Below, in pieces: positions 46,201 through 53,977 of a stretch of DNA of 64,000 bases; position 1 is the stretch's first letter, and every line of letters begins with the position of its first letter. The stretch is from the NCBI GenBank assembly GCA_020436025.1, contig JAGQYP010000009.1, positions 1 to 64,000 on the forward strand. Reading direction: 5' to 3'. Below the pieces are notes generated by a model. The model had not been told where the DNA came from. It worked only from the letters and a program-made list of their open reading frames with translations, and ran no database searches. Origin of the DNA: Crocinitomicaceae bacterium (lineage in GTDB: Bacteria; Bacteroidota; Bacteroidia; Flavobacteriales_D; Crocinitomicaceae). Both the position numbers and the translations under genes were made by a program.

Positions 46201-46681
46201 CTGCTCCACGTAAATTGATATTCAATATTGGCATGTCTGAGGGATCCAATTCGAATACATTTGGTTCTACGGGTAATTCCGGAAATTCTGGTTCTGCGCG
46301 AGCTTTATCAATAGCATCCTTTACTTTTCGAAGGGCTTCGTCTACATTCACCGAGAAATCAAATTTGATTCGAATAGTGGCATACCCGTGTATTGAAGTA
46401 GAGGATATCTCATCTATGTTTTTGATAGTGTTGATCTCTTTTTCAATCGGTTTTGTTATTTCCTTTTCAATTACTTTTGGCGAGCTGCCTGGCTTTGCAA
46501 TTCCAACATAGATTTCTGGAATTTGAAGCTCAGGAAAATTCTCTTTTGGCATTCCAGTGTATGAAATGAACCCTCCGAGAACAATAATTGCAGCGATAAG
46601 GAATACGGTTTTGAGATTGGAAACCGACCAATTGGAGAGACCAAATTCCTTTTCCACTTTATGCGTATTTTCTTCTTTCAT
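43226..46681 (-). CDS. RND efflux pump, inner-membrane permease
   Basis: 1151 residues, twelve membrane helices and two large periplasmic loops. FPELQIPEIYVGIAKPGSSPKVIEKEITKPIE is the AcrB-like opening. SLVLALGMLVDNGIVVIENIYR in the first transmembrane bundle carries the proton-relay Asp. ITLMGIISLAGVVVNNAIVLIDY-type sequence lies in the second bundle. It is ~100 residues longer than AcrB, with an extra hydrophobic insert near 515-560. Proton-driven export of toxic compounds or lipids; substrate unknown. Overlaps the adaptor gene by 1 nt. Confidence 0.94.
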   Translation of the reverse strand: MKEENTHKVEKEFGLSNWSVSNLKTVFLIAAIIVLGGFISYTGMPKENFPELQIPEIYVGIAKPGSSPKVIEKEITKPIEKEINTIKNIDEISSTSIHGYATIRIKFDFSVNVDEALRKVKDAIDKARAEPEFPELPVEPNVFELDPSDMPILNINLRGADAKILKEVGEELQDRIEDLSEISEVDIRGVQEEEMRIDVDRLKAEAVNVSLDDIQNAISAEHMTVSGGELLAYGMRKSIRIEGEFADAEELKQIIVKQDDYDPVYLKDVADVYFGNADTTSYAREWGEDVIMLDIKKQAGKNLLDAADKIRMLVKKAQADGTIPANVKVSLTNDRSNKTRTMVSDLVNSIIFGIILVVMVLLFFLGLRNAIFVGIAIPLSMFMSFLILSAMGVTLNVMVLFSLVLALGMLVDNGIVVIENIYRLLDEGYDPIQAAKKGVGEVAWPIIASTATTLAAFIPLALWPGLMGEFMKYLPITLMIVLGSSLFVALVINPAIAAVFMRRGEKKVNKKRVIIVSGTITVLGILAHFAVGPTAGNILVVGGLFGLLEVFALSPAAKYFQNKILPILENAYDRFLRITLKGPNPQIFFAGTLGLLVISFILMAVIPPKVLFFPENEPNYVNIFIQHPIGTDIKETNKTTLEVEAKLNEILAPYLEKDSSAMDEDHKMIQSIIAQVGDGTSDPRQGVSMGNTPHKGRVIVQFAEFQYRNGVSTSDILSEINKIKEDFPADIQISAIKNKEGPPLPPAINIEVSGSVPYEALIEEADKIKNYLDRKKVKGVEKLKLDVETGKPEIPIYVDRKEARKLNASTGQISMAIRKALFGQDVSVYKKGDDNYDIVVRFDEENRNNLDALLDQKLIFRNNKGQLLRIPIRSVVHPPKEINSYSAVVRKDLVPMVTIVSDVIDANPDEVIKELKGYMQQYESEIGLSEGISFKFTGQQEEQQKEMAFLSKALLIAVFLILLIIVTQFNSYSTPTIIMFSVVFSLIGVLLGLLITGEEFVIIMTMIGIISLAGVVVNNAIVLIDYTNLIIERKKAEQGLAEHQRLQLEEVIASIVEGGKTRLRPVLLTAITTILGLIPLAEGINIDFESLFAGGGANFYIGGDNNMFFGPMSKTIIYGLTFATFLTLVIVPAMYLMLYRFKIWVLRRRAH

Positions 46682-47889
46682 TATTTCTCAGTTTGGGCAA
46701 TTTCTTTGTTTTGTTTGACAATGACACGATCATTTTCTGTGATCCCTTTCGCACCTTGATCGACAATCTTAGAGGATTCAGTTAGTAGAATATCATTGCG
46801 GTTTACTTTTATTGCACTTTGGTCTTTGTAAGTACTCAAAATCTCTACTTCCACTTTAGTAATGTTAGACTTACCTTCCGGAGCATTTTCATCGACTAGG
46901 TATATAAAGTAGTTGTTATTTCGATCCTGTACAATCACCCTTCTGTCCACGGTTAAAGCATTTTTCATTTGAAAATCAACTATTTTCATTATTGCTACCA
47001 TATTTGGAATAAGAAACTTATTTCCTTTGATTTCAGTTTGAACTTTAAGAGTTCGGTTGGTTGGATTGATGTAGTTTCCTATGTTTGTTAATTCGCTTAT
47101 CAATGTAGTATCATTGAATGACGGAATAACTAATTCAACTTCAGTACCTTGCTTAATATTTGCTAAATGGGTTGCCGATATTTCGGCAATTGCCTTTACA
47201 TTATCTGCATTCACAATTCTCGCAAATGGCTGCTGTGGAGAAGCCATTTCTCCTAGGTTGAGGAATATTTCATCTAAAACTCCTGTTATGGGGGCTTTAA
47301 TAACGGTTTTACCTTGTTGCGACTGAAGAGTAATCAATTTCTTCTCTAAGGATTCTTTTTGGTTTTTGGCAGATTCATAATCCAATTCTGATCCGATTCC
47401 TTTTTCATGCAATGCTTTTTGTTTTTGATATACAAAATCGGCCAATTCCATTGCTTTTTTAACTTCATTGATGTTGTCCTGAAGTATTTCAGAGTCTATA
47501 ATTGCAAGTGTTTGTCCCTTTTTTACTGCCTGACCTTCACTTGCTACAATCTTTCTGATAATACCTTGTGATTCTGCAACAACAAGTGCATTGAGGTCTG
47601 TTTCAATGTTGGCTTGTACTTCAATTTTATGAACAAAATCCTGAATTTTAGGCGATATAGCTGTCACATTAAGAGTAGCAACATGATCAATTGTATCCAA
47701 TTCATTCAGATCTTGATTTAAAATGGCAAGTTCTTCTTTTAGATCTTTCAACTTAGTATTTAGTTCTTCTATTTCAGAAAGAATCTCTTTTTTTCTGGAC
47801 TGCTTGGTCTCCAATTCCGATTGTTCACCGGAACAAGAAAACAAAAGTCCTGAGAATAAAGCGACGATTAAATTTCTTTTAGTTTTCAT
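46681..47889 (-). CDS. RND pump periplasmic adaptor (membrane fusion lipoprotein)
   Basis: 402 residues. Lipobox LLFSC (Cys19). An N-terminal coiled coil (KKEILSEIEELNTKLKDLKEELAIL, ~30-65) precedes the barrel-sandwich hybrid (VVAESQGIIRKIVASEGQAVKKGQ and VIKAPITGVLDEIFLNLGEMASP) around the usual alpha-hairpin (~135-190), followed by a beta-barrel domain with VELVIPSFNDTTL. Bridges the permease and the TolC-like channel. Lies between tolC-like and permease genes in one operon. Confidence 0.93.
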   Translation of the reverse strand: MKTKRNLIVALFSGLLFSCSGEQSELETKQSRKKEILSEIEELNTKLKDLKEELAILNQDLNELDTIDHVATLNVTAISPKIQDFVHKIEVQANIETDLNALVVAESQGIIRKIVASEGQAVKKGQTLAIIDSEILQDNINEVKKAMELADFVYQKQKALHEKGIGSELDYESAKNQKESLEKKLITLQSQQGKTVIKAPITGVLDEIFLNLGEMASPQQPFARIVNADNVKAIAEISATHLANIKQGTEVELVIPSFNDTTLISELTNIGNYINPTNRTLKVQTEIKGNKFLIPNMVAIMKIVDFQMKNALTVDRRVIVQDRNNNYFIYLVDENAPEGKSNITKVEVEILSTYKDQSAIKVNRNDILLTESSKIVDQGAKGITENDRVIVKQNKEIAQTEK

Positions 47890-47915
47890 TTTATAAGATT
47901 TGAATATTTTGGTTT

Positions 47916-49274
47916 TTATTTTTGCGTGTAATTATTGAACAGTTTGTCCAAATTAGTTTTGGCCTGGAGTACATCAAAAATGGCCTGAATATAGGTTCCT
48001 TGAGCAGAAATGTATTGGCTTTGGGTCTGACTTACTTCTAATGAATTTACCATTCCTTCACTTCTTTTTATAATGGTTCTCTCATAGATCTTTTTCGACA
48101 GATCTACATTATCCTTCTCTCTTAAAAGTTGATCAAAAGCATCGTTGTATTGTGTTTTAGCCTGTACTTCCTGGTATTTTAAACTTCGAACCAATAAGTC
48201 CATTTTATTACTTGTCTGTTGGACTACTATTTTCGCTCTCTGTTCTTTCGCCCATCTATTCCCAGAACTAGTGATGGGGATATTCAAACTTAGACCCCAC
48301 ATCGAGTTGGCGTACCATGGTTTGTTTTGAAAAAAGTCGAAATTATTTCTTCCAGCGGCTGTGTTCAATTGGAAAAAGGCTGCAATTGATGGCAGATTTT
48401 TAAATTTCTCATTTTTCACATTAAACTCATCTAATTTTTGCTTTCTTTTGAGAAGTATAAAGTCCAGATTATTTTCGACATCTAACAATTTTTGAGTTGG
48501 GTTATTTGCCCTCAAAGTTTCTAAAATTGAATACAAGTCATCGGTGAGCTCAATGTCTTGTTCCATATCATATGCCATAGACATCTTCAATAGATTTTTG
48601 GAATTTTCAAATTGTCTTTTTGCTAAAATTCTTTGAGTTTCTACCCTAGATAAAGCGAGTTCCAGTTGATCCACTTCCGTTTCGTCGATTAATCCAGATT
48701 TGAATAGTTCCTTTGTATCCTCTAATAATTTCTTTGTAATTTCTACTGTGGAATCGATTAGTTGAAGGTTTTCCTCGGCGATTAGCCCCAAATAATAGGC
48801 TTGGGATATATTGTACATAACATCCTGTTTTGCTAAATCAATTGAAGTGGAAGTAAATTCTTTATAGTACTTTGAGACTTGAATTCCGACAATATAGGAC
48901 CCCTCAAAAATGAGCTGATTAACCTGAAATCCAAAGTCCACGTTGTAGTTGGTCCCAAATTTTAATGCAACCAACTCATCAGCAGGTGCCGCGGGGTTAA
49001 ACGCGTTAGCTGGAACAATAGATTTCGGAATAATTATATTGTGTCTAAATTGTCCTGATGCACTTACTTGGGGTAATCCGTATGAGGTAGCCTCCCAAAC
49101 TTGTTTTTCTGCGGATTTATATTCCAACTCTTCATTCTTGATAGATTCATGGCGTTGCAAACCATAATCTAGAGCCTGTTGGAGACTGAATTTAGTGGAA
49201 TCCGCCTGTTCTTGTCCGAAAGCTGAAATGCCTGTAAACAAGAGAATACTTAATATTTTAAATGCCTTATTCAT
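47916..49274 (-). CDS. TolC family outer-membrane channel
   Basis: 452 residues. Signal peptide ILSILLFTGISAFGQ. Two repeated helical halves typical of TolC: FSLQQALDYGLQRHESIKNEELEYKSAEKQ near the N-terminus, YNISQAYYLGLIAEENLQLIDS, then MSLNIPI-like WGLSLNIPITSSGNRWAKEQRAK, and QSQYISAQGTYIQAIFDVLQAKTNLDKL. Forms the exit duct of the tripartite pump. Its start overlaps the end of the tetR gene by 8 nt. Confidence 0.94.
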   Translation of the reverse strand: MNKAFKILSILLFTGISAFGQEQADSTKFSLQQALDYGLQRHESIKNEELEYKSAEKQVWEATSYGLPQVSASGQFRHNIIIPKSIVPANAFNPAAPADELVALKFGTNYNVDFGFQVNQLIFEGSYIVGIQVSKYYKEFTSTSIDLAKQDVMYNISQAYYLGLIAEENLQLIDSTVEITKKLLEDTKELFKSGLIDETEVDQLELALSRVETQRILAKRQFENSKNLLKMSMAYDMEQDIELTDDLYSILETLRANNPTQKLLDVENNLDFILLKRKQKLDEFNVKNEKFKNLPSIAAFFQLNTAAGRNNFDFFQNKPWYANSMWGLSLNIPITSSGNRWAKEQRAKIVVQQTSNKMDLLVRSLKYQEVQAKTQYNDAFDQLLREKDNVDLSKKIYERTIIKRSEGMVNSLEVSQTQSQYISAQGTYIQAIFDVLQAKTNLDKLFNNYTQK

Positions 49275-49884
49275 ATAACTTTTCTAATTGTTTTTTGAAT
49301 TCTTTAATTCCTTTTTCTGTTGAAATTCCGTAAATATGATACTTGATCTTTTCAATAAGTATTGTCGGAAAGTCATAGGTCGACATGATTCGCACCATTT
49401 CATCCGAGAAGAGAACATCTACACTTTGTATATATAGCATGGCCGTTACATCTGGGTGGATATCTTCTCTATACAAACCTTCTTTCATTCCCGATAATAT
49501 ATTATCCTTGATCGTTTTAAAAACTTCTTCATGTTTATGGCATTGATACATGTTCCAAGCTTCGGGATAGTATTTCTTTAAGTCGTAGAATACTGCCGGC
49601 TGTACATTTTTCATTTGAGCAATAACACTTTTAGATATTGTAATGTGTTCCTCAATGGCATTTTTTGCAGATTCTGCACTCATCTTAATACGACACATTT
49701 CATTTTCAAGCTGATTTTCAATAGTCTTGTTGACCAAATCAGTTTTATCCGTGACATATTTATAGAGCGTTTTTTTTGAAATACCTAGATGTCGAGCCAT
49801 ATCATCCATAGTCACACTTTTTATTCCATATCTCATGTAAATTTCTTGTGCTCGATTAATTATGTCTGCATATTTTTCTTCCAT
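49267..49884 (-). CDS. TetR/AcrR family repressor
   Basis: 205 residues from the ATG; an upstream in-frame TTG would lie inside the promoter. N-terminal helix-turn-helix: RAQEIYMRYGIKSVTMDDMARHLGISKKTLYKYV (~10-45), a textbook TetR domain. The C-terminal ligand-binding part is helical and contains several Met and Tyr residues. First gene of the pump operon, and an inverted repeat overlaps its promoter, so it most likely represses itself and the pump until a ligand binds. Confidence 0.93.
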   Translation of the reverse strand: MEEKYADIINRAQEIYMRYGIKSVTMDDMARHLGISKKTLYKYVTDKTDLVNKTIENQLENEMCRIKMSAESAKNAIEEHITISKSVIAQMKNVQPAVFYDLKKYYPEAWNMYQCHKHEEVFKTIKDNILSGMKEGLYREDIHPDVTAMLYIQSVDVLFSDEMVRIMSTYDFPTILIEKIKYHIYGISTEKGIKEFKKQLEKLYE

Positions 49885-49888
49885 GGCG

Positions 49889-49921
49889 CAAATGTATAAC
49901 AATTTTCACATAGGAAACAAA
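49889..49921 (-). promoter_or_regulatory. Promoter of the tetR-pump operon
   Basis: Minus strand TTTG, 21-nt spacer, TACATTTG; the -7 box is 4 nt from the ATG (CGCC between), which predicts a leaderless transcript. Confidence 0.65.
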
Positions 49922-49940
49922 AAAAAAGTAAAATGTTTCC
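49913..49940. promoter_or_regulatory. Probable TetR operator
   Basis: Inverted repeat GGAAACA - 14 nt - TGTTTCC, perfect in both 7-bp arms. The left arm overlaps the -33 box of the tetR promoter. Confidence 0.6.
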
Positions 49941-49983
49941 AATGTTTATTTTGTTTCTTAGTTAAAGGAATACAATTAAAGTC

Positions 49984-49991
49984 TATCTTTG
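49984..49991 (+). promoter_or_regulatory. -7 box of rnhA, 3 nt from the ATG
   Basis: TATCTTTG, TTC, ATG. Exact consensus; leaderless mRNA predicted. No good -33 box. Confidence 0.5.
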
Positions 49992-49994
49992 TTC

Positions 49995-50453
49995 ATGCCA
50001 AGATTAGAAATTTACACGGATGGTTCTGCTCAGGGAAATCCTGGGAATGGGGGGTATGGAATTGTTTTAAAGTTTGGAGAAAACATCAAAAAATTGAATC
50101 AAGGTTATCGTAAAACGACCAATAATCGAATGGAACTTCTGGCCGTAATTGTGGCTTTAGAAAATCTAAAAACAGCAAAATTTCCTGTTCACATTTATAG
50201 TGACTCAAAATATGTTGTTGATGCAATTAGTAAAAAATGGCTGGACGGATGGGTCTTAAAAAATTTCAAAGGGAAGGCAAATGTTGATCTATGGAAAAGG
50301 TATATTGAAGCCTCCAAAGGATATAATTTACATTTCCATTGGGTGAAAGGACACGATGGACATTATTACAATGAAATGTGTGATCAACTTGCAGTCGCCG
50401 CAGCTGAATCAAAAGATTTATTAGTTGATGAAGGTTATGAAGCAGAGAACTAA
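49995..50453 (+). CDS. rnhA: Ribonuclease HI
   Basis: 152 residues from the ATG; an in-frame TTG two codons earlier is part of the -7 box. The four acidic catalytic residues are Asp9 (YTDGS), Glu47 (NNRMELLA), Asp70 (IYSDSKYVV) and Asp130 (MCDQLA), with the helper His120 in VKGHDGHYYNE. Degrades RNA in RNA-DNA hybrids. Transcribed away from the pump operon; its end overlaps the amidotransferase-like gene by 4 nt, tail to tail. Confidence 0.95.
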   Translation: MPRLEIYTDGSAQGNPGNGGYGIVLKFGENIKKLNQGYRKTTNNRMELLAVIVALENLKTAKFPVHIYSDSKYVVDAISKKWLDGWVLKNFKGKANVDLWKRYIEASKGYNLHFHWVKGHDGHYYNEMCDQLAVAAAESKDLLVDEGYEAEN

Positions 50454-51139
50454 ATGACTTTAGGAATCAATTTAAATTTTAGGATCTCTTCAATGAAAGT
50501 GGTGAAAATAGGATGAGGAAGCGCTTCAGATGATAGCACTTGGGGACAAAAAACGGAGAATTTCATATAAGGCTTCTCTTTATCCGAAAAAGCCAATAAA
50601 TTTCCATTTTCTTCTTTAGCCAAAACATCAATTGCGTTGTGCTCTAAGAATTTTTGAATTTCAGGATTTAATGAATAACGCACAGAGGAATATTCAACAA
50701 GGGGTCTGGATCCATACATTTTAAGAAGTTTCCCATTAGGATCCTGTAAATACAACTTCTCAAAATGATTGGATTTATTTTCATTATCCGAAATGATATC
50801 ATTTGCGCTTTCAGAATAAAACTTTGTTCCGAGATATTCCAAATACATTTTGAATGGCTCTCCTGTCCCAAGAACGGGAATTTCTTTATGTGCAATTTTC
50901 TTGATAACTAATTTCATGAAAAAATCGCTTTGATAGGGTCCAGGTGCTATGATGATTCCATCAAAATTATCTAGAATATTGTCTGACCCATCCGCAATTT
51001 CAGAGGTTCGAATCCAGTAATAATCGAGATTTGCTTCAAAAAGATTTTTAGAATGCTCCAAGGCGTGATTGGTTGCGTGATGCGCATTGTACATAAAGCT
51101 AAAATCACCGATAATGCCAACTTTTACAGAAGCGTTCAT
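50450..51139 (-). CDS. CTP synthase C-terminal-like protein without amidotransferase residues
   Basis: 229 residues resembling the glutaminase domain of CTP synthase: VGIIGDFSFMYNAHHATNHALEHS, then DGIIIAPGPYQSDFF. In active class I enzymes a Cys nucleophile stands in G-x-C-x-G; here it is LGTGEPF with Gly93. The triad His is kept (His209 in PHPIF), but the Glu two residues later is Ile211. It therefore cannot hydrolyse glutamine by the known mechanism. Some relatives are annotated as CTP synthase-related (seleno)proteins. Ligand binding or regulation is possible. No terminator separates it from rnhA. Confidence 0.8.
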   Translation of the reverse strand: MNASVKVGIIGDFSFMYNAHHATNHALEHSKNLFEANLDYYWIRTSEIADGSDNILDNFDGIIIAPGPYQSDFFMKLVIKKIAHKEIPVLGTGEPFKMYLEYLGTKFYSESANDIISDNENKSNHFEKLYLQDPNGKLLKMYGSRPLVEYSSVRYSLNPEIQKFLEHNAIDVLAKEENGNLLAFSDKEKPYMKFSVFCPQVLSSEALPHPIFTTFIEEILKFKLIPKVI

Positions 51140-51163
51140 CTAATTAGTTTTAAGCAATTTAAC

Positions 51164-51196
51164 AAAAAAAAAGACCGAATCAAAAAATTCGGTCTT
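51164..51196 (-). terminator. Terminator of the lipoprotein gene
   Basis: Minus strand stem AAGACCGAAT / ATTCGGTCTT, ten perfect pairs with loop TTTTTG, then nine T. Confidence 0.9.
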
Positions 51197-51237
51197 CTAT
51201 AAAGATATCTTAAACCTCAGTTAAGTCTATGATAACA

Positions 51238-51912
51238 TTACTGAGTTCTTCTTCTAAATGCTCCGTTAAAGATCCCATTCGAAATTACTACTGAATTTAC
51301 TCCAGCTGCATCCCAAAGTTCACATGTGAATAAAGCAGACCATTTCACGTATTCATTGTCGTTGTCAGCCTCATACATTACATTGTTTAACATAAAAAAT
51401 GAACCTGCATAAGTTGAGGTATCTCTTGAAAAGTAAGGAATTCCGTTTTGGTCAACCCAAGTCAACTGAACACCACTAGCTCCCGCATTACTATACGGCA
51501 AATTAACAGAGTCACCAAATTGAGCCATGAGGTTGGCTCCTGAGAAAAAGGTTTGAAATTCAGAAATAGAAGGGTTGTTTGATCCATCATCAATCCAAGT
51601 AAAACTACCTAAGTCCAAACGAATACCATGATTAATGGATGAAGATGTACTTCCCAAAGAATCAGTATAAATTGCACTTGAAGTTAATGGTGAAGGTTGG
51701 ATGTTTTTTGTAACCAACATATTGCAGGCGTAACTATTTGTTCCTTCTTGCAAAGTGTAATTTGAAGTATCCACTTGCCCTTGAAACATACAGTCTACTT
51801 CAACCTGATCAACTGGCGGCTCTGGTGGAGGTACAATCTGGTGTCTCTGACAAGAAATACCAAAAAACGTTAACCCCAAAACTGCAAATAGAGTATTCTT
51901 CGTAATGGTCAT
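51238..51912 (-). CDS. Lipoprotein of unknown function
   Basis: 224 residues. Signal peptide LFAVLGLTFFGISC with lipidation at Cys21, then a Pro-rich linker (VPPPEPPVDQ). The mature part is rich in Ser, Thr, Asn and aromatic residues (LDLGSFTWIDDG, QLTWVDQNGIPYFS), suggesting a beta fold; Cys pairs (DCMFQ, YACNM, FTCELW) may form a disulfide. Ends with the basic AFRRRTQ. No family recognised; ends at a strong terminator. Confidence 0.7.
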   Translation of the reverse strand: MTITKNTLFAVLGLTFFGISCQRHQIVPPPEPPVDQVEVDCMFQGQVDTSNYTLQEGTNSYACNMLVTKNIQPSPLTSSAIYTDSLGSTSSSINHGIRLDLGSFTWIDDGSNNPSISEFQTFFSGANLMAQFGDSVNLPYSNAGASGVQLTWVDQNGIPYFSRDTSTYAGSFFMLNNVMYEADNDNEYVKWSALFTCELWDAAGVNSVVISNGIFNGAFRRRTQ

Positions 51913-51971
51913 AGTAAAATAGTTTTAGTAAACAGTAAAAATAATACTTTTCTATGAAAACGAAAAATTCC

Positions 51972-52247
51972 TTAAAAGGTTGGCTTTATTTCAATATCAA
52001 AATTTTCAAATGGAAGGTATTTGTTAAGTGATATGGAATTTATTTTAGCCATTACTTTACTCCCCAAACCCCAAAATTGAAAATCAAAGGAATCAAGTGT
52101 CCCAATTTTATGGTTTTTATAAATGACCCAAGTCGTATTTGTGGATGGGTCAGTGTCCAATTCTATAGGTTCACCGATTTTCATCTTTTCATAGACATAA
52201 ATTAAATCATGTCTAGTTAGATTGTTGACTTTACTGATAATTTTCAT
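51972..52247 (-). CDS. Small cytoplasmic protein of unknown function
   Basis: 91 residues. Central motif TWVIYKNHKIGTLDSFDFQFWGLGSKV recalls, by shape only, HIRAN-type nucleic-acid-binding domains (a hydrophobic strand then a K-x-G-x-L turn). Starts 2 nt after the preceding gene on the same strand, forming a bicistron. No signal peptide. Confidence 0.6.
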   Translation of the reverse strand: MKIISKVNNLTRHDLIYVYEKMKIGEPIELDTDPSTNTTWVIYKNHKIGTLDSFDFQFWGLGSKVMAKINSISLNKYLPFENFDIEIKPTF

Positions 52248-52249
52248 GA

Positions 52250-52570
52250 TTATGCTACTATTTGTTTGATTTGGCTTGTCTTGAAGAATTGACTTAGATC
52301 GACTTTTGCAATTCCTGATTTTTTAACATCTATCTGATAAAAATTAGATTGCCCGTTAATGGTGTGACACTCCATATTTAAATCAGCAGAAATTATCTTT
52401 TTTAAAGAGGATATTAGCTTATTTAAATCCGACATTGAAATGATCAATTTGGATTCTCTTTCTTTTTTGTTTTCTTTGATCTTACAATCAATAAGTGCCT
52501 CGTTATCACCTGACTCAAATGTAATGTAGTTGATGATCACCGATTTGAAGTTTCTAGCTTTTTTATCCAT
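52250..52570 (-). CDS. Small protein of unknown function
   Basis: 106 residues from the ATG at 52570; a Met at 52627 would add 19 residues without clear support. Beta-rich N-terminus (SVIINYITFESGDNEALIDCKIKE), a helical middle (MSDLNKLISSLKKIISAD) and a strand-rich end. No recognised domain. It is the first gene of the bicistron and stands divergent from the aminopeptidase gene. Confidence 0.6.
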   Translation of the reverse strand: MDKKARNFKSVIINYITFESGDNEALIDCKIKENKKERESKLIISMSDLNKLISSLKKIISADLNMECHTINGQSNFYQIDVKKSGIAKVDLSQFFKTSQIKQIVA

Positions 52571-52680
52571 AATTGTTTCGTTTTGATACAATTTTACTAT
52601 GCTAGATCGTAAAGTATTTACGACCATAAATTATTTTGAATCTTTTTTGTTTTTCTTACTTTAGACCAAAAATTCAGGCT

Positions 52681-53973
52681 ATGAAATACGATCTTATCGA
52701 TAACGCGCTGTTTGTGAGAAATCGCGCAAATTTTGCCAAACATCTTAAACCAAAATCTCTAGCAGTTTTTAATTCGAATGATATTGTGACCACTTCAGCC
52801 GATAGCACAATGCCATTCCAGCAGCATCGTGATATATTTCATTTATCAGGAGTAGATCAAGAAGAGAGTATTTTAGTTCTTTTCCCTGATGCTACAAATT
52901 CGAAGCATCGTGAGGTTTTATTTCTAAAAGAGACTTCTGAATTAATTGCGATTTGGGAAGGGGAGAAGCTAACCAAAGAAAAAGCATTTGAAGTTTCTGG
53001 TATTCAAACCGTGTATTGGCTGGATCAGTTTGAAACAATTTTCAAAACCATGGTTACTGAAGCTGAAAATGTTTACCTGAATACCAACGAACATTTAAGA
53101 GCAAATACGGAAGGTCAGACTAGGGAAGATCGATTCATTGATTGGTGTAAAGAACACTATCCGCTTCAAAACTATAGAAGATCTGCACCCATAATGCATG
53201 AAATTAGATCTATTAAACATTCCATTGAGATAGATTTGATGCAAAAGGCCTGCAATATAACTGAGAGTGCAGTTCGTCGCATATTAGGATTTATAAAGCC
53301 TGATGTTTGGGAGTACGAGATAGAAGCTGAAATTATACATGAATTTATTAGGAATAGATCGAAAGGATTTGCTTACACTCCTATTATTGCTTCTGGTGGA
53401 AATGCTTGTGTACTTCACTATATTGAAAACAATCAGCAATGTAAGGATGGTGATGTAATTCTAATGGATTTTGGAGCTGAATATGCCAATTATGCTTCAG
53501 ATTTGACCCGTTGTGTTCCTGTTAATGGAAAATTCACTCCAAGACAAAAAGACGTATACAATGCCGTATTAAGAGTAAAGAAGGAGGCGGAAAAATTGCT
53601 CAGACCGGGTACTCTATTATCTGAATACCACCTAGAAGTTGGGAAGTTAATGGAATCAGAATTATTGGGTCTGAAACTGATTGATCAAACAGATATTAAA
53701 AACCAGGACCCTAACTGGCCGGCATATAAAAAATATTTCATGCATGGTACCTCCCACTATATTGGATTGGATACGCATGATGTGGGGTCATGGACAAAAC
53801 CCATTCAGGCTGGCATGGCTTTCACTTGTGAACCTGGAATCTATATTCCTGAAGAAAATCTGGGAATTCGAATTGAGGATGATTTGGTTGTGCAAGAAAA
53901 AGGCGAACCATTTAATTTAATGAGTTCAATTCCTATTGAAGCAGATGAAATTGAAGATTTGATGAATACCTAG
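52681..53973 (+). CDS. Xaa-Pro aminopeptidase (aminopeptidase P)
   Basis: 430 residues from the ATG; an in-frame upstream start at 52636 is rejected because it encodes a non-conserved hydrophobic lead. N-terminal creatinase domain (~1-175), then the pita-bread peptidase domain with metal ligands in order: DFGAEYANYASDLTR (two Asp), HGTSHYIGLDTHDVG (His), CEPGIYIPEE (Glu) and IRIEDDLVV (Glu). Removes N-terminal residues before proline. Cytoplasmic. Followed after 4 nt by an alpha/beta hydrolase gene. Confidence 0.92.
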   Translation: MKYDLIDNALFVRNRANFAKHLKPKSLAVFNSNDIVTTSADSTMPFQQHRDIFHLSGVDQEESILVLFPDATNSKHREVLFLKETSELIAIWEGEKLTKEKAFEVSGIQTVYWLDQFETIFKTMVTEAENVYLNTNEHLRANTEGQTREDRFIDWCKEHYPLQNYRRSAPIMHEIRSIKHSIEIDLMQKACNITESAVRRILGFIKPDVWEYEIEAEIIHEFIRNRSKGFAYTPIIASGGNACVLHYIENNQQCKDGDVILMDFGAEYANYASDLTRCVPVNGKFTPRQKDVYNAVLRVKKEAEKLLRPGTLLSEYHLEVGKLMESELLGLKLIDQTDIKNQDPNWPAYKKYFMHGTSHYIGLDTHDVGSWTKPIQAGMAFTCEPGIYIPEENLGIRIEDDLVVQEKGEPFNLMSSIPIEADEIEDLMNT

Positions 53974-53977
53974 CTCA

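Noticed and set aside
45123-46511. Several open frames on the plus strand opposite the RND permease
   Set aside because: Shadows of the codon use of the permease gene; rich in Ser/Thr/Ile with no coherent domains.
50861-50863. Selenocysteine codon in the amidotransferase-like protein
   Set aside because: The codon is GGA (Gly), not TGA; a Sec ancestor is only a speculation mentioned in the finding.
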